64,000 bases of DNA from Flavobacterium piscis (GTDB lineage Bacteria; Bacteroidota; Bacteroidia; Flavobacteriales; Flavobacteriaceae), in assembly GCF_001686925.1 (NCBI RefSeq), contig NZ_LVEN01000027.1, positions 558,001-622,000 of the forward strand. Direction: 5' to 3'. Positions 52,983 through 61,470 of the stretch are shown one piece after another. Below the pieces are notes generated by a model, which was not told where the DNA came from, ran no database searches, and worked only from the letters and a program-made list of their open reading frames with translations. How positions within the stretch are numbered: position 1 is the first letter of the stretch; each line of letters begins with the position of its first letter. The position numbers and the translations under genes were made by a program.

Positions 52983-53681
52983 ATGAGTACTATATTTTCT
53001 GACAGCCCCCAAATTGGATTAGTGTCTACTTTTTCGGATCTTGTACATACCGATTTTAAGGGAGAAATGAATGCGTTATGCTGGTACAGAAATTTGGATG
53101 GCGATTTTAACGAGATTGTTGCTCAGTTACGTTTAAAAGAAAATATAACAGAAATTTATCCTGAAGATTTAATTGCACTTCAACTATCAGAAAAGGGGAA
53201 TATAGCAAGAGCGATAATCTTAGATGATATACAATTATTAGCTGATTTTGGAGCTTCTCCGTCTCTTAATTTACTAAAGTGTTATGAGCGTGACGATGAA
53301 TTTGATTTCATCTCGACTAATGTTTATTCCTTTCATGTTGATCGTTCGCCCATTGCAACAGATACTTTTTTATGTACCTATCACGGAGCAGCAAGTGATA
53401 TTATTGCTAATTCGCAGGCAGAGCAAAAAATTCTAATTCCCGAAATCCAAACAAAGCTTAAAGAGTTGCACGATGGACCATTAGAAGAATTCGAAACCTT
53501 TTTGGAGGAAAATTATTTTGATTTGCATTATCAGGTCCACGCGGATGCAAAACCTACTAATTTAGGATTAGGACATCTTTGGCGACTTGCCGTAGATCAT
53601 CCTAAACAACAAGTACTGCCTTGCATCCATAGAGCACCAATAGAAAATGAAGGAGAATATCGATTATTGTTGATATGTTAA
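52983..53681 (+). CDS. DUF1826-like protein
   Basis: The 232-residue cytoplasmic protein contains FHVDRSPIATDTFLCTYHGAASDII, a cupin-like strand pair with a His-x-Asp that could bind metal. It ends VLPCIHRAPIENEGEYRLLLIC. These match the layout I recall for DUF1826 (late HRSPP and LLL motifs), a family often linked to zinc or other metal homeostasis. The assignment is moderate. It lies 84 bp after the GMC gene. Confidence 0.68.
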   Translation: MSTIFSDSPQIGLVSTFSDLVHTDFKGEMNALCWYRNLDGDFNEIVAQLRLKENITEIYPEDLIALQLSEKGNIARAIILDDIQLLADFGASPSLNLLKCYERDDEFDFISTNVYSFHVDRSPIATDTFLCTYHGAASDIIANSQAEQKILIPEIQTKLKELHDGPLEEFETFLEENYFDLHYQVHADAKPTNLGLGHLWRLAVDHPKQQVLPCIHRAPIENEGEYRLLLIC

Positions 53682-54024
53682 GAACATTAATCCCTTCATC
53701 AAGCCAATTATAATTTATAATTGGCTGATTATGAATGTTGCAAATTAGCCTAATTTGTTTCATTTTATAAAACGCAACATAATAATTCGTTATTTTTCCT
53801 ACAATTTTTATTTCTTTGTATCATCAAATATTATAAGCGTATATTATTAGATTACTATCCGCACTTTAGATGAAATTATTCAAAAATATCTTCCTGTTAT
53901 TTTAAATAACGGCTCTTTTTTGTTTTTAATATACTCCTTTTTTCAGTTGTTGAATGGGCCAATAATCACCTAATTGAAATGATAATGGTTTTGCTTTTAG
54001 CGAAGCAGATAAAAACAATCAATT
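53682..54024. other. Gene-free stretch with a palindrome
   Basis: This gap of 343 bp lies before the SprF-like gene. AGCCAATTATAA (53702-53713) and TTATAATTGGCT (53715-53726) form a near-continuous palindrome, probably a terminator stem for the DUF1826-like gene, although no T-run follows. Nothing else stands out. Confidence 0.45.
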
Positions 54025-54942
54025 ATGAAAACAAAATTATTTTCCTATATTTTCCTATTTTCATGTATTGTAGTTTATGCACAACAGGATGCACAGTTTA
54101 CTCAGTATATGTACAATACTATAAACATAAATCCTGCTTATGCCGGTTCTCGTGGGGCTTTAAGTATTTTTGGTTTATACCGTACACAATGGGTTGGTCT
54201 CGACGGCGCTCCTGAAACAAGCAGTTTTTCGATCAATACACCAATCAACAATAGTAATCTGGGAATTGGGGCTTCAGTGCTAAACGATAAAATTGGACCA
54301 ACGAACGAGAATAATATTTCTCTCGATCTTTCTTATACCGTTCAGACATCGGCCAATTTTAAACTTTCGTTTGGTGTTAAGGGAACCGTTAATATCTTTA
54401 ATCTGGATGTGAGCAAGCTGAATCCCGAAGATCAGGGAGATCCTCAGTTTCAGGATCTCGACAATAAAATATCTCCAAACGTGGGTGCCGGGGTATATTG
54501 GCATTCTGACAAAGCATACATTGGTTTTTCTGTTCCCAATTTCATCGAGACCAATAAATATGATGATAATGATGTGGCGATTTACAAAGATAAAATCAAT
54601 TATTATTTAATGGCAGGTTATGTATTTGATCTCGATAAATACCAATACATCAAATTCAAACCTGCTGCACTCGCGAAAATGGTGGGAGGTGCACCACTTC
54701 AGGTAGATGTTTCGGCTAATTTTATGTTCTATGACAAATTTGTAATTGGCGTTGCTTACAGATGGAGCGCCTCAGTGAGTGCGATGGCTGGATTTCAGAT
54801 TACCGACGGACTTTATTTGGGATATGGATATGACCGCGAAACCACAAAACTGAATAATTACAATTCAGGATCGCATGAAATATTTCTTCGATACGAATTC
54901 TTCAGGAACAATAGCAAGATGACAACACCTCGTTTCTTTTAA
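54025..54942 (+). CDS. PorP/SprF family type IX secretion-associated membrane protein
   Basis: The 305-residue protein has a signal peptide (about 1-19, ending VVYA) and the family start QDAQFTQYMYNTININPAYAGSRG. Beta-strands of an outer-membrane barrel run throughout (NSNLGIGASVLNDKIGP, PNVGAGVYWHSDKAYIGFSVPN). Family members such as SprF help deliver or attach large adhesins secreted by the type IX system and are usually linked to an adhesin gene. Here no adhesin precedes it. The OmpA-family gene follows after 10 bp. Confidence 0.93.
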   Translation: MKTKLFSYIFLFSCIVVYAQQDAQFTQYMYNTININPAYAGSRGALSIFGLYRTQWVGLDGAPETSSFSINTPINNSNLGIGASVLNDKIGPTNENNISLDLSYTVQTSANFKLSFGVKGTVNIFNLDVSKLNPEDQGDPQFQDLDNKISPNVGAGVYWHSDKAYIGFSVPNFIETNKYDDNDVAIYKDKINYYLMAGYVFDLDKYQYIKFKPAALAKMVGGAPLQVDVSANFMFYDKFVIGVAYRWSASVSAMAGFQITDGLYLGYGYDRETTKLNNYNSGSHEIFLRYEFFRNNSKMTTPRFF

Positions 54943-54952
54943 AATTTAGATT

Positions 54953-56875
54953 ATGAAAAAATCTATACTCTTCTATATCGTCTTTTTAAGTTTTTGCGGA
55001 TCAGCGCTGTATGCCCAAAAAGCTACAATAAAACGGGCTGATAAAAAGTACGACAGCTATGCTTATATTGATGTCATACAGACTTATGAAAAAGTGGCCC
55101 TTAAAGGATACAAGTCAGAAGATATGTTTAAAAAAATGGGCAACTCGTATTATTTCAATGCTAATTACGAAAGTGCTTCAAAATGGTATGGAGAACTGTT
55201 TGCCATGAATCCCAATGTTGAATCTGAATATTATTTTAGATACGCACAATCCTTAAAAAGTACCGGAGAGTTGAAAAAATCTAACCAACTTATGGCTGAA
55301 TTTTACACTAAATCTCAAAATGATTCCCGCGGAAAACTCTACAATAAAACTTCCAATTATTTAGATGAAATAAAAGCCAACTCAGGCCGCTATAATATTG
55401 AAGATGCCCGAATTAATTCTAAATATTCAGATTACGGAACCTTTGTTTATGACAACAAAATTTATTTTGCATCAGCAAGAGATACAGGAAATTTTTCGCA
55501 GAGAAAACATACCTGGACAGGCGAATATTTTACCAATCTGTATTTTTCATCTGTTGATTCTGTCAAAGTTAAAAAGATAAAAAACGGCTTAAACTCTAAA
55601 TTTCACGAAGCTACTCCTGTTTTTACCAAAGACGGCAAAACAGTTTATTTTACACGCAATAATTATGTAAACGGAAAAAAAGGAAAGAGTGACAAAAAAA
55701 TTAATTTTATAAAATTATACCAGGCAACTCTTCAAAATAACAAATGGACAAATATAACGGCTCTTCCTTTTGCAAGCGATAATTATAGTACGGCGCATCC
55801 TGCACTTAGTCCTGACGAAAGAACCTTGTATTTTGCATCTGACATGCCCGGAACGTTCGGACAATCCGATCTTTATAAAGTAAGTATAAATGACAATGGC
55901 GGATTTGGAACTCCGGAAAATCTCGGAAAAACTATCAATACAGAAGGAAAAGAAACCTTTCCTTTTGTAACCGATGAAAACGAAATTTACTTTGCCTCAG
56001 ACGGTCATCCGGGACTTGGCGGATTGGATGTCTTTGCAGGAAAACTCAATAAAGACGGGACGATAAGCGATATTCAAAACCTTGGCAATGACATCAATTC
56101 GCCACAAGATGATTTTGCTTATGTCATTGACCCGGTTTCCAGAATAGGTTATTTCAGCTCTAATAAGGACGGCGGACAAGGATCTGATGATATTTATAAA
56201 TTTGTAGAAAACAAAGCACTACGATGTGTCCAGCAACTAAGCGGACAAATAACCGATGCGGTAACAGGAGCTATTTTACCGGAATCAAAAGTAACACTTT
56301 ACGAAAATAGGACTGAAAAAAATACCACAATTACGGATAGTAATGGTGCTTACAAGTTTGAAGTTGATTGTGGTAAAACTTATAATGTAAGGGCTGAAAA
56401 AGTAGAGTACGCAACCCAGGAAATTAGTATAACTATAGGAAAACTATCTGGGAAAACCAGTTTACCCATCGCTTTACATCCTGCAACTTGTAAAGTAACT
56501 GTTGGAGATGATTTAGGAAAATGCTTCGGAATAAAGATGATTTATTTTGATCTGGATAAATCCAATATAGGACCAAAAGCTGCACTGGATCTTGAAAAAA
56601 TACTTCAGGTTTTAAATAACAATCCTACAATGAAACTCGACATTCGTTCCTTTACAGATAGTCGCCAGACACATCAATACAATCAGGCACTTTCTGACAG
56701 AAGGGCCAAATCTACTGTAAATTGGCTCATAAAAAATGGAGTTACTGCCAACAGATTAACCGCTAAAGGTTATGGCGAAACAGCTCTTTTAAATGGCTGT
56801 TCTGATGGTGTGGATTGCACTGAAGCAGAACACCAAATGAACAGAAGAAGTGAGTTTGTTATCACTGCAATATAA
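54953..56875 (+). CDS. OmpA-family protein with TPR-like, PD40 and carboxypeptidase-regulatory domains
   Basis: The 640-residue protein has a signal peptide (about 1-21), a TPR-like helical start (about 25-130, YYFNANYESASKWYGELF) and WD40-like PD40 blades (about 205-420, with TPVFTKDGKTVYFTRNNY, HPALSPDERTLYFASDMPG and FPFVTDENEIYFASDGHPG). A carboxypeptidase-regulatory segment follows (about 425-505), then a C-terminal OmpA peptidoglycan-binding domain (about 525-640, IYFDLDKSNIGPKAALDLEKIL, ALSDRRAKSTVNWLIKNGV). This is the standard partner of SprF-like proteins in Bacteroidota, similar in build to PorE. It should tie the outer-membrane complex to peptidoglycan. Confidence 0.93.
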   Translation: MKKSILFYIVFLSFCGSALYAQKATIKRADKKYDSYAYIDVIQTYEKVALKGYKSEDMFKKMGNSYYFNANYESASKWYGELFAMNPNVESEYYFRYAQSLKSTGELKKSNQLMAEFYTKSQNDSRGKLYNKTSNYLDEIKANSGRYNIEDARINSKYSDYGTFVYDNKIYFASARDTGNFSQRKHTWTGEYFTNLYFSSVDSVKVKKIKNGLNSKFHEATPVFTKDGKTVYFTRNNYVNGKKGKSDKKINFIKLYQATLQNNKWTNITALPFASDNYSTAHPALSPDERTLYFASDMPGTFGQSDLYKVSINDNGGFGTPENLGKTINTEGKETFPFVTDENEIYFASDGHPGLGGLDVFAGKLNKDGTISDIQNLGNDINSPQDDFAYVIDPVSRIGYFSSNKDGGQGSDDIYKFVENKALRCVQQLSGQITDAVTGAILPESKVTLYENRTEKNTTITDSNGAYKFEVDCGKTYNVRAEKVEYATQEISITIGKLSGKTSLPIALHPATCKVTVGDDLGKCFGIKMIYFDLDKSNIGPKAALDLEKILQVLNNNPTMKLDIRSFTDSRQTHQYNQALSDRRAKSTVNWLIKNGVTANRLTAKGYGETALLNGCSDGVDCTEAEHQMNRRSEFVITAI

Positions 56876-57155
56876 TTTCAATTAATACTACAAGACAAAT
56901 TATTTAGATGATAAGGAAATATAAGATAGCCTTACGGAGATCTTTTATATGGGTTTAAGACATAAAAAATGTTGTTCCCTCATTTAATTATTCTTTCAAT
57001 TAAAGAAGTTTAAAAAGTTTAAATAATAGAACATTGAAGATTTAATCCTGTAATAAAATTTGCTTTCTTTTTCTCATATTTATCATATAATTTTTTATAA
57101 TTTTTTCTGCATCAAGGGTTTAATGTGAATTTATGTTTAATTAAAAAGTATTATT

Positions 57156-57593
57156 ATGAAAATACCTAAAGAAATAATCAATGGTTCTTTTATATTTTTG
57201 GGAATCGCATCTTTTTTTATTTTAATGGAAATTTTAAATCTGTCACACTTATTTTATTTACGTTTATTAAACGTTCTTTTTATTTTTTATGGTGTAAACA
57301 GAACATTAAAAATGAATCTTGAAGAAGGTAATAACAGTTTTGTACCCAATGCGATATCCGCAATGGTCACTTCATTTACAGGAGTTGTACTTAGTATCGT
57401 GGCGCTTCTTATTTACAGCTATGCAAAAGGTGGCGACACATATGTAAAAACACTATCTTCAGCTTTTATGTTTGGAGGAGAACCTTCTGTACCCACATAT
57501 TGTCTCTGTTTATTTTTTGAAGGAACTGCTTCTTGTATCATTGTAACATTACTGTTAATGTTATACTGGAATAATAAATATGCAGCAGATTAA
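57156..57593 (+). CDS. Small multi-pass membrane protein, function unknown
   Basis: The 145-residue protein has four hydrophobic helices (about 10-25, 30-45, 65-90 and 118-138) joined by short loops, with SFVPNAISAMVTSFTGVVLSIVALLIY and FFEGTASCIIVTLLLMLYW. No known family is recognised. It is monocistronic with a terminator. The surrounding genes look like a stress or envelope cluster. Confidence 0.78.
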   Translation: MKIPKEIINGSFIFLGIASFFILMEILNLSHLFYLRLLNVLFIFYGVNRTLKMNLEEGNNSFVPNAISAMVTSFTGVVLSIVALLIYSYAKGGDTYVKTLSSAFMFGGEPSVPTYCLCLFFEGTASCIIVTLLLMLYWNNKYAAD

Positions 57594-57635
57594 TTTGAAG
57601 AAAATGAGTGTTTTTCTGGTTGACAAAAGCTGAAA

Positions 57636-57668
57636 AAGAAGCCCATATACGGAGCTTCTTTTTTTTTT
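57636..57668 (+). terminator. Intrinsic terminator
   Basis: AAGAAGC (57636-57642) pairs with GCTTCTT (57654-57660), then eight T residues. It ends the membrane-protein gene. Confidence 0.88.
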
Positions 57669-57718
57669 GAATTAAGAACTGTACTTTAATTCCAATCGTT
57701 GTTAAGATCTTTAAAAAA

Positions 57719-57747
57719 AACCGTTAGAAATTTTAATCTCTAACGGT
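57719..57747 (-). terminator. Intrinsic terminator of the acidic-protein gene
   Basis: AACCGTTAGA (57719-57728) pairs with TCTAACGGTT (57738-57747). On the minus strand the stem is followed by TTTTTTTT. It lies 7 bp after the stop at 57754. Confidence 0.9.
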
Positions 57748-57753
57748 TCATAA

Positions 57754-58218
57754 TTAAAACCTTTGAGGGGCAAAAGGATCCGGATCATTAATATTTGGGT
57801 TTTCAGGTTCTAAATTTTCACGCGAAGAGTCGTCCTCGTTTTCGTCATCAAAATTTCTCTCACGCAAATCAGACCTGTCGCTTCGATCAAAATCCTCATC
57901 ATTATCTTCCAAATCTTCATCCAAATCCTCTTCGTCGTCAGGATCATTATCATTTTTAAGCTCATTATCAAGATCCTGGGCTATTTCGGCATTTTTTTGA
58001 AAATAAGGATCTGTTTCCTCATTATCATCCGCATCTTCATTTTGGCTGCGATCAATATCGTATTGATTTCCGCTGTTTTGATTTCTGTTTAAGGAATCAT
58101 CGTGATGTTGATTTATTGCAGGATCTTTTTTTTCGATTGTTTCAGATGTAATCTCTTCATTCTCTGATTGAAAATTACGGCCATTTTGACCATAATTTTC
58201 GTTGTTGTCATGTATCAT
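57754..58218 (-). CDS. Highly acidic, low-complexity protein
   Basis: The 154-residue protein has about half its residues as Asp, Glu or Asn, with tracts such as NDNDPDDEEDLDEDLEDNDEDF. It has no hydrophobic core and no signal peptide, so it is predicted to be intrinsically disordered. Its first 15 residues resemble those of the protein at 37242-37523. It may bind cations or basic proteins, or serve as a desiccation/stress protein; this is inference. The small basic Ser/Thr/Lys-rich gene lies 24 bp upstream on the same strand. Confidence 0.78.
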   Translation of the reverse strand: MIHDNNENYGQNGRNFQSENEEITSETIEKKDPAINQHHDDSLNRNQNSGNQYDIDRSQNEDADDNEETDPYFQKNAEIAQDLDNELKNDNDPDDEEDLDEDLEDNDEDFDRSDRSDLRERNFDDENEDDSSRENLEPENPNINDPDPFAPQRF

Positions 58219-58242
58219 AGTAAATAGTTTGTAAAGTTTGAC

Positions 58243-58410
58243 TTATTTCTTAGAGGAGCCTGATTGTTTATCAGTACTTGACTTTTCATTTTTTCCTGAT
58301 GACTTTGCGCCATCTTTTGATGCTCCTGATTTAGGATCTGTACTTTTGGTACTTGTTTTTTTATCAGTACTACTTTTTGTAGTGTCTGAAGCTGTATTTT
58401 TTGTGTTCAT
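58243..58410 (-). CDS. 55-residue Ser/Thr/Lys-rich protein
   Basis: A short minus-strand frame found by direct reading: ATG at 58410, TAA at 58243. The chain starts MNTKNTASDTTKSS and ends SSTDKQSGSSKK. It is strongly basic and made almost wholly of Ser, Thr, Lys, Asp and Gly. It sits 24 bp upstream of the acidic protein gene, so a basic and an acidic disordered protein are co-transcribed. The plus-strand frame over the same DNA is a shadow. Function is unknown. Confidence 0.7.
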   Translation of the reverse strand: MNTKNTASDTTKSSTDKKTSTKSTDPKSGASKDGAKSSGKNEKSSTDKQSGSSKK

Positions 58411-58682
58411 AATTAAAGGTTTTTATAGTTAATAAAATCTAATGTTAATACAACAAATTTAGGATCATTATATTATTTTTTATTATAAAATTAAAATCAC
58501 TAATTGTATAATTATCAGTGATTTACGTATGTTTTATACACCAGAAAAGTGCGAAAAAATAGTATTTTAAGCGATTTGTGTTTTTATGAAAAAATAAGTG
58601 TGGAAATCATGAAAAAAAATGATCTGTAAGTATAAAAAAAGCTCGTTTTTATTACTAAAATTTGTAATGTTTATTAACAGAT

Positions 58683-58699
58683 AGAACGCCTATCGTTCT
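58683..58699. promoter_or_regulatory. Inverted repeat AGAACG-N5-CGTTCT
   Basis: A perfect 6-bp inverted repeat with a 5-base centre lies 33 bp before the GTG start at 58733. It may be a regulator site or a leader hairpin. Confidence 0.4.
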
Positions 58700-58732
58700 T
58701 ATAATCAATTTATTAATTAAAAAACAACTATT

Positions 58733-58975
58733 GTGAAAAATTTATTTTTATCATGTGCTATGTTGATGATTTTTGGAACAGCTGTAGCGGTTGCTCAGGA
58801 GACTCCCAAAAAAACAACGCAAAAAACAGACACCATTACGAAGAAGAAAAGTACAAAAGGTACCAAGCATTCATCAACCCACAAAACGGATACGGTGAAT
58901 AAGCAACAAATGAATAAAAAGAAATCATCTACGACTACTACGCCACGTAAAGATTCGACGGCGACAAGACCTTAA
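58733..58975 (+). CDS. Small exported Lys/Thr-rich protein
   Basis: The start codon is GTG at 58733; no ATG is nearby that keeps the signal peptide. The 80-residue product has a signal peptide (about 1-21, AVAVA-QE) and a basic Thr/Lys/Ser-rich mature part (TPKKTTQKTDTITKKKSTKGTKHSS). The C-terminal KDSTATRP resembles the end of the lipoprotein at 60042 (RTDSTATTPKR). It is probably a periplasmic disordered protein of unknown role. Confidence 0.72.
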   Translation: MKNLFLSCAMLMIFGTAVAVAQETPKKTTQKTDTITKKKSTKGTKHSSTHKTDTVNKQQMNKKKSSTTTTPRKDSTATRP

Positions 58976-59031
58976 CTTATTTTCTTTTTAATTGGATAAT
59001 TAAAGCAAAAAATATCTTGTTTTAATTGATC

Positions 59032-59071
59032 AAAAAGCCACTTGAATAGTAGTACATTCAAGTGGCTTTTT
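59032..59071. terminator. Intrinsic terminator
   Basis: AAAAAGCCACTTGAA (59032-59046) pairs perfectly with 59057-59071. T-runs exist on both strands. It ends the gene at 58733-58975. Confidence 0.92.
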
Positions 59072-59187
59072 AATTTTCTATAATGAACCTAAAGTGATTT
59101 ATGGCTGCATCAAACTGGTATTTCCCCCACAATAAGACAGCCTTTTTTTGCTTTGCGAAGTGTCTGCCCATATTTGATTGACAGCAT

Positions 59188-59589
59188 TTATAAAGTTTGA
59201 AAAGTAAAAGGATAAGCAGCAGCAATTAAATAAGCAATTATGATAATACTCATAACAAAAATAACCACAGTTAGAATCGTTAATAATAATGTTGAATATA
59301 GATATTCGCCTTTTTGAAGCAGCTTATGCGTTTGTTTGTATTTGTAATAGGATAAAAAAATGGTAAGCGCACCTGTAAATACCAGACTAATCCCAATAAA
59401 AATGGTAAAGCCATTTTTTGGAATATTAGAATCCTGAAAAAAACTTGCCGGAAGCTGATTGACAAACAATGAAAATTTAACAATTACAAAGCCAAATACC
59501 ATAATACCAATACCGGTTCTTACCCAGGAAAGAAATGTTCTTTCGTTGGACATGTGCTCGTTGATCCTCTTTTTATTATCTATTTCCAT
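59188..59589 (-). CDS. DUF202 family membrane protein
   Basis: The start at 59589 (MEIDNKKRINEHMSNERTFLSWVRTGIG) gives 133 residues. The longer frame from 59637 runs into the short gene upstream. The NERTFLSWVRTGIG motif followed by three transmembrane segments is typical of DUF202 proteins (YidH/VTC-type inner-membrane domain). It is preceded by a 42-codon gene whose stop is 4 bp away, suggesting translational coupling. Function is unknown. Confidence 0.9.
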   Translation of the reverse strand: MEIDNKKRINEHMSNERTFLSWVRTGIGIMVFGFVIVKFSLFVNQLPASFFQDSNIPKNGFTIFIGISLVFTGALTIFLSYYKYKQTHKLLQKGEYLYSTLLLTILTVVIFVMSIIIIAYLIAAAYPFTFQTL

Positions 59590-59593
59590 TTGT

Positions 59594-59722
59594 TTAACTA
59601 TAATGATTATCAATTTCTTTATTTCCTTTTCCTTCAACCCAGTTCATAGCTTCATGAAAAGCATCTTTTTTAAATCCTTTAAAGGAAACTACATTTTGTG
59701 GCGATTCTATTTTTTGTATCAT
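59594..59722 (-). CDS. 42-residue small protein upstream of DUF202 gene
   Basis: A minus-strand frame found by direct reading: ATG at 59722, TAA at 59594. The sequence MIQKIESPQNVVSFKGFKKD followed by AFHEAMNWVEGKGNKEIDNH looks like a folded or helical mini-protein rather than random translation. It lies 4 bp before the DUF202 start. It may be a small regulator or partner of the membrane protein. The plus-strand frame at 59459-59728 is a shadow. Confidence 0.72.
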   Translation of the reverse strand: MIQKIESPQNVVSFKGFKKDAFHEAMNWVEGKGNKEIDNHYS

Positions 59723-60041
59723 GTGTAATTATTTAAAAATATTTCAGTGTATTATAAAATGTTCATTATCAAAATTATAATGAGATATTTAAATTTATTT
59801 ATACAATTAATATTTTTATTTTATAGAATCTCAATTCTGTTTTTTATGGGATTAAAAACAATGTAATGTTTTGTAAAAATGTAAGAGATGATCTTCAAAT
59901 ATATTTCGCTGATAATCTGTTTATTTAAAAAAAGCCTGCTTATATAAGGTGTGTAGTATATAATTTTTTGAAATAATTGTATAAGTAAAAACTCACTTTT
60001 TAGATTATTTTTAAATATTATGAACTATAACAATTACAATT
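59723..60041. promoter_or_regulatory. Divergent intergenic region with CGCTGATAAT word
   Basis: This AT-rich gap of 319 bp contains CGCTGATAAT at 59907-59916, 126 bp before the lipoprotein gene. The same word occurs on the minus strand at 61438-61447, and a one-mismatch form at 58511-58520, upstream of other small genes of this cluster. No exact -7 box is seen. Confidence 0.35.
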
Positions 60042-60332
60042 ATGAAAACCCTATTCAAGACCAAAGCGGCATTACTTATTCTCATTGCCGGACTTGCATT
60101 TTCGTGCAAAAAAAATGAGACTGCTCCGGCAGATAATTATACGAATGAAGCTGACACAACGCAGGCAACTGTTGATACTATAAATTCTAAGAGCGACACC
60201 ACAAAAGTAAACTCTGCTGGTACTACAGGTGCAACCGGCGAAGGTTCTACAGGTTCCGGATCAGACGGAACCACTCAAAAAGGAAATACATCTGTACGAA
60301 CAGATTCGACTGCGACGACTCCAAAGCGATAA
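60042..60332 (+). CDS. Small low-complexity lipoprotein
   Basis: The 96-residue protein has a lipoprotein signal (AGLAFSC, Cys22). The mature part is rich in Thr, Ser, Gly and Asp (TTGATGEGSTGSGSDGTT) and lacks any folded core. The end RTDSTATTPKR echoes the exported protein at 58733. It is probably a periplasmic or surface disordered lipoprotein. A strong terminator follows. Confidence 0.78.
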   Translation: MKTLFKTKAALLILIAGLAFSCKKNETAPADNYTNEADTTQATVDTINSKSDTTKVNSAGTTGATGEGSTGSGSDGTTQKGNTSVRTDSTATTPKR

Positions 60333-60350
60333 TAAAATGTTGAGGAAAAT

Positions 60351-60384
60351 AAAAAACCTGTAATGCTGCCATTACAGGTTTTTT
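60351..60384. terminator. Intrinsic terminator
   Basis: AACCTGTAATG (60355-60365) pairs with CATTACAGGTT (60370-60380) around a CTGC loop, flanked by A- and T-runs. Confidence 0.93.
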
Positions 60385-60453
60385 GCTCTCTTAGAAATTT
60401 AATTATTTGAAGATTGCATAACGACGTGCATTCTCTGAACATACAAAATTCAA

Positions 60454-60482
60454 AAAGCCTGTAACAAATACAGGCTTTCCTT
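60454..60482 (-). terminator. Intrinsic terminator of the SRPBCC gene
   Basis: AAAGCCTGTA (60454-60463) and TACAGGCTTT (60469-60478) form a perfect stem. Transcription from the minus strand leaves a T-run on the 60450 side. It lies 35 bp after the stop of the SRPBCC gene. Confidence 0.8.
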
Positions 60483-60513
60483 TTTAAGAGAAAAAAGTAT
60501 CTGCAATCAAGTG

Positions 60514-61188
60514 TTAGCGAGACTCCAAATAAGTTTTAAAATTCATAATATCGTCTTTTACCAATTTCTCAAAATACGGATTAAGGAGTTTTGCGGCACT
60601 TTCACCGGCAACTCCTAAAGGTGCATGATAGGAAATGGTTACAATAATTTCGGTTCCTTTTCCGCTTGGTCTAAAAATAACTTTTCCTGCATTTTTAATG
60701 GTGGCATCAGGAAGCGAACTCCAGCTTATCAGTCTTTCTTTTTCATCTTTTAAAATTTCAGCTTTCCATGTTAATTTGCCAATTCCTGCGGGACCTTTAG
60801 CTGTCCATTGCGAGGTTGTGTAACTAATGGGTTTGACAGATTCAAGATGATTCATGAATTTTGGCAAATTTTCAAAGTCACGCCAGAAAGAATATACTTC
60901 GCTAATTGGTTTATCAATAACACTGTTTATCCTGATGTTTACATTTGATGATTTGTCATTTTTAAGATGATCTACAGCATCATAAACGGGACAATAACCC
61001 GAAATTCCTCGTAAAAGCATTGCTCCGCCAGAACCAATCTTGGCAATACTTTTATCATTTTTAGATAAGCCTTTGTATAAAAGGTAACCGCCGCTTGTAA
61101 TCATAAGGATTCTTTCAAGAGCCGAAACATTGGTTTTTGTTTTAAAAGTTCCTGAATTAGAAACTTGTTGTGGAGATGTTGTGTCCAT
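60514..61188 (-). CDS. SRPBCC (START-like) protein with N-terminal DUF2892-like segment
   Basis: The start at 61188 (MDTTSPQQVSNSG) is preferred over a frame opening at 61239 with no good features. The 224-residue protein has a short hydrophobic N-terminal part (about 25-75, ERILMITSGGYLLYKGL, GGAMLLRGISGYCPVYDAV), similar to DUF2892/YgaP-type inner-membrane domains. An SRPBCC lipid-binding-like domain follows (about 85-220, SVIDKPISEVYSFWRDFENLPKFMNHLESV, GTEIIVTISYHAPLG). This is a common flavobacterial stress-associated protein. Ligand unknown. Confidence 0.87.
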   Translation of the reverse strand: MDTTSPQQVSNSGTFKTKTNVSALERILMITSGGYLLYKGLSKNDKSIAKIGSGGAMLLRGISGYCPVYDAVDHLKNDKSSNVNIRINSVIDKPISEVYSFWRDFENLPKFMNHLESVKPISYTTSQWTAKGPAGIGKLTWKAEILKDEKERLISWSSLPDATIKNAGKVIFRPSGKGTEIIVTISYHAPLGVAGESAAKLLNPYFEKLVKDDIMNFKTYLESR

Positions 61189-61470
61189 GATTATTTTTTT
61201 TATTGTTATTAAATTAGTGCTAATAAAATGCACTCCCAAGCCTTAAATCCTGAATAATGGTTTATCAATAAAACATTAACTATCAGCAAGATGAACAAGA
61301 TTCAAAAACAAGGAAGTACATTATTTTATATGGTATTTTTGATTAATGCTAATGCGTAAATAAGAGATTTCAATAATTATCAAAGTTATAAGGATAGATT
61401 GTCTTATTCTTATAGAATTAAGATGTACAATTATATAATTATCAGCGTTTTATGGCGTATGATCAGCTTT

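Noticed and set aside
58238..58432. 64-codon plus-strand frame with hydrophobic run
   Set aside because: It is the complement of the 55-codon Ser/Thr/Lys-rich gene; the Val/Leu/Phe-rich stretch comes from antisense reading of Lys/Thr codons.
59459..59728. 89-codon plus-strand frame
   Set aside because: Antisense to the DUF202 gene and the 42-codon gene, both with recognisable protein features.
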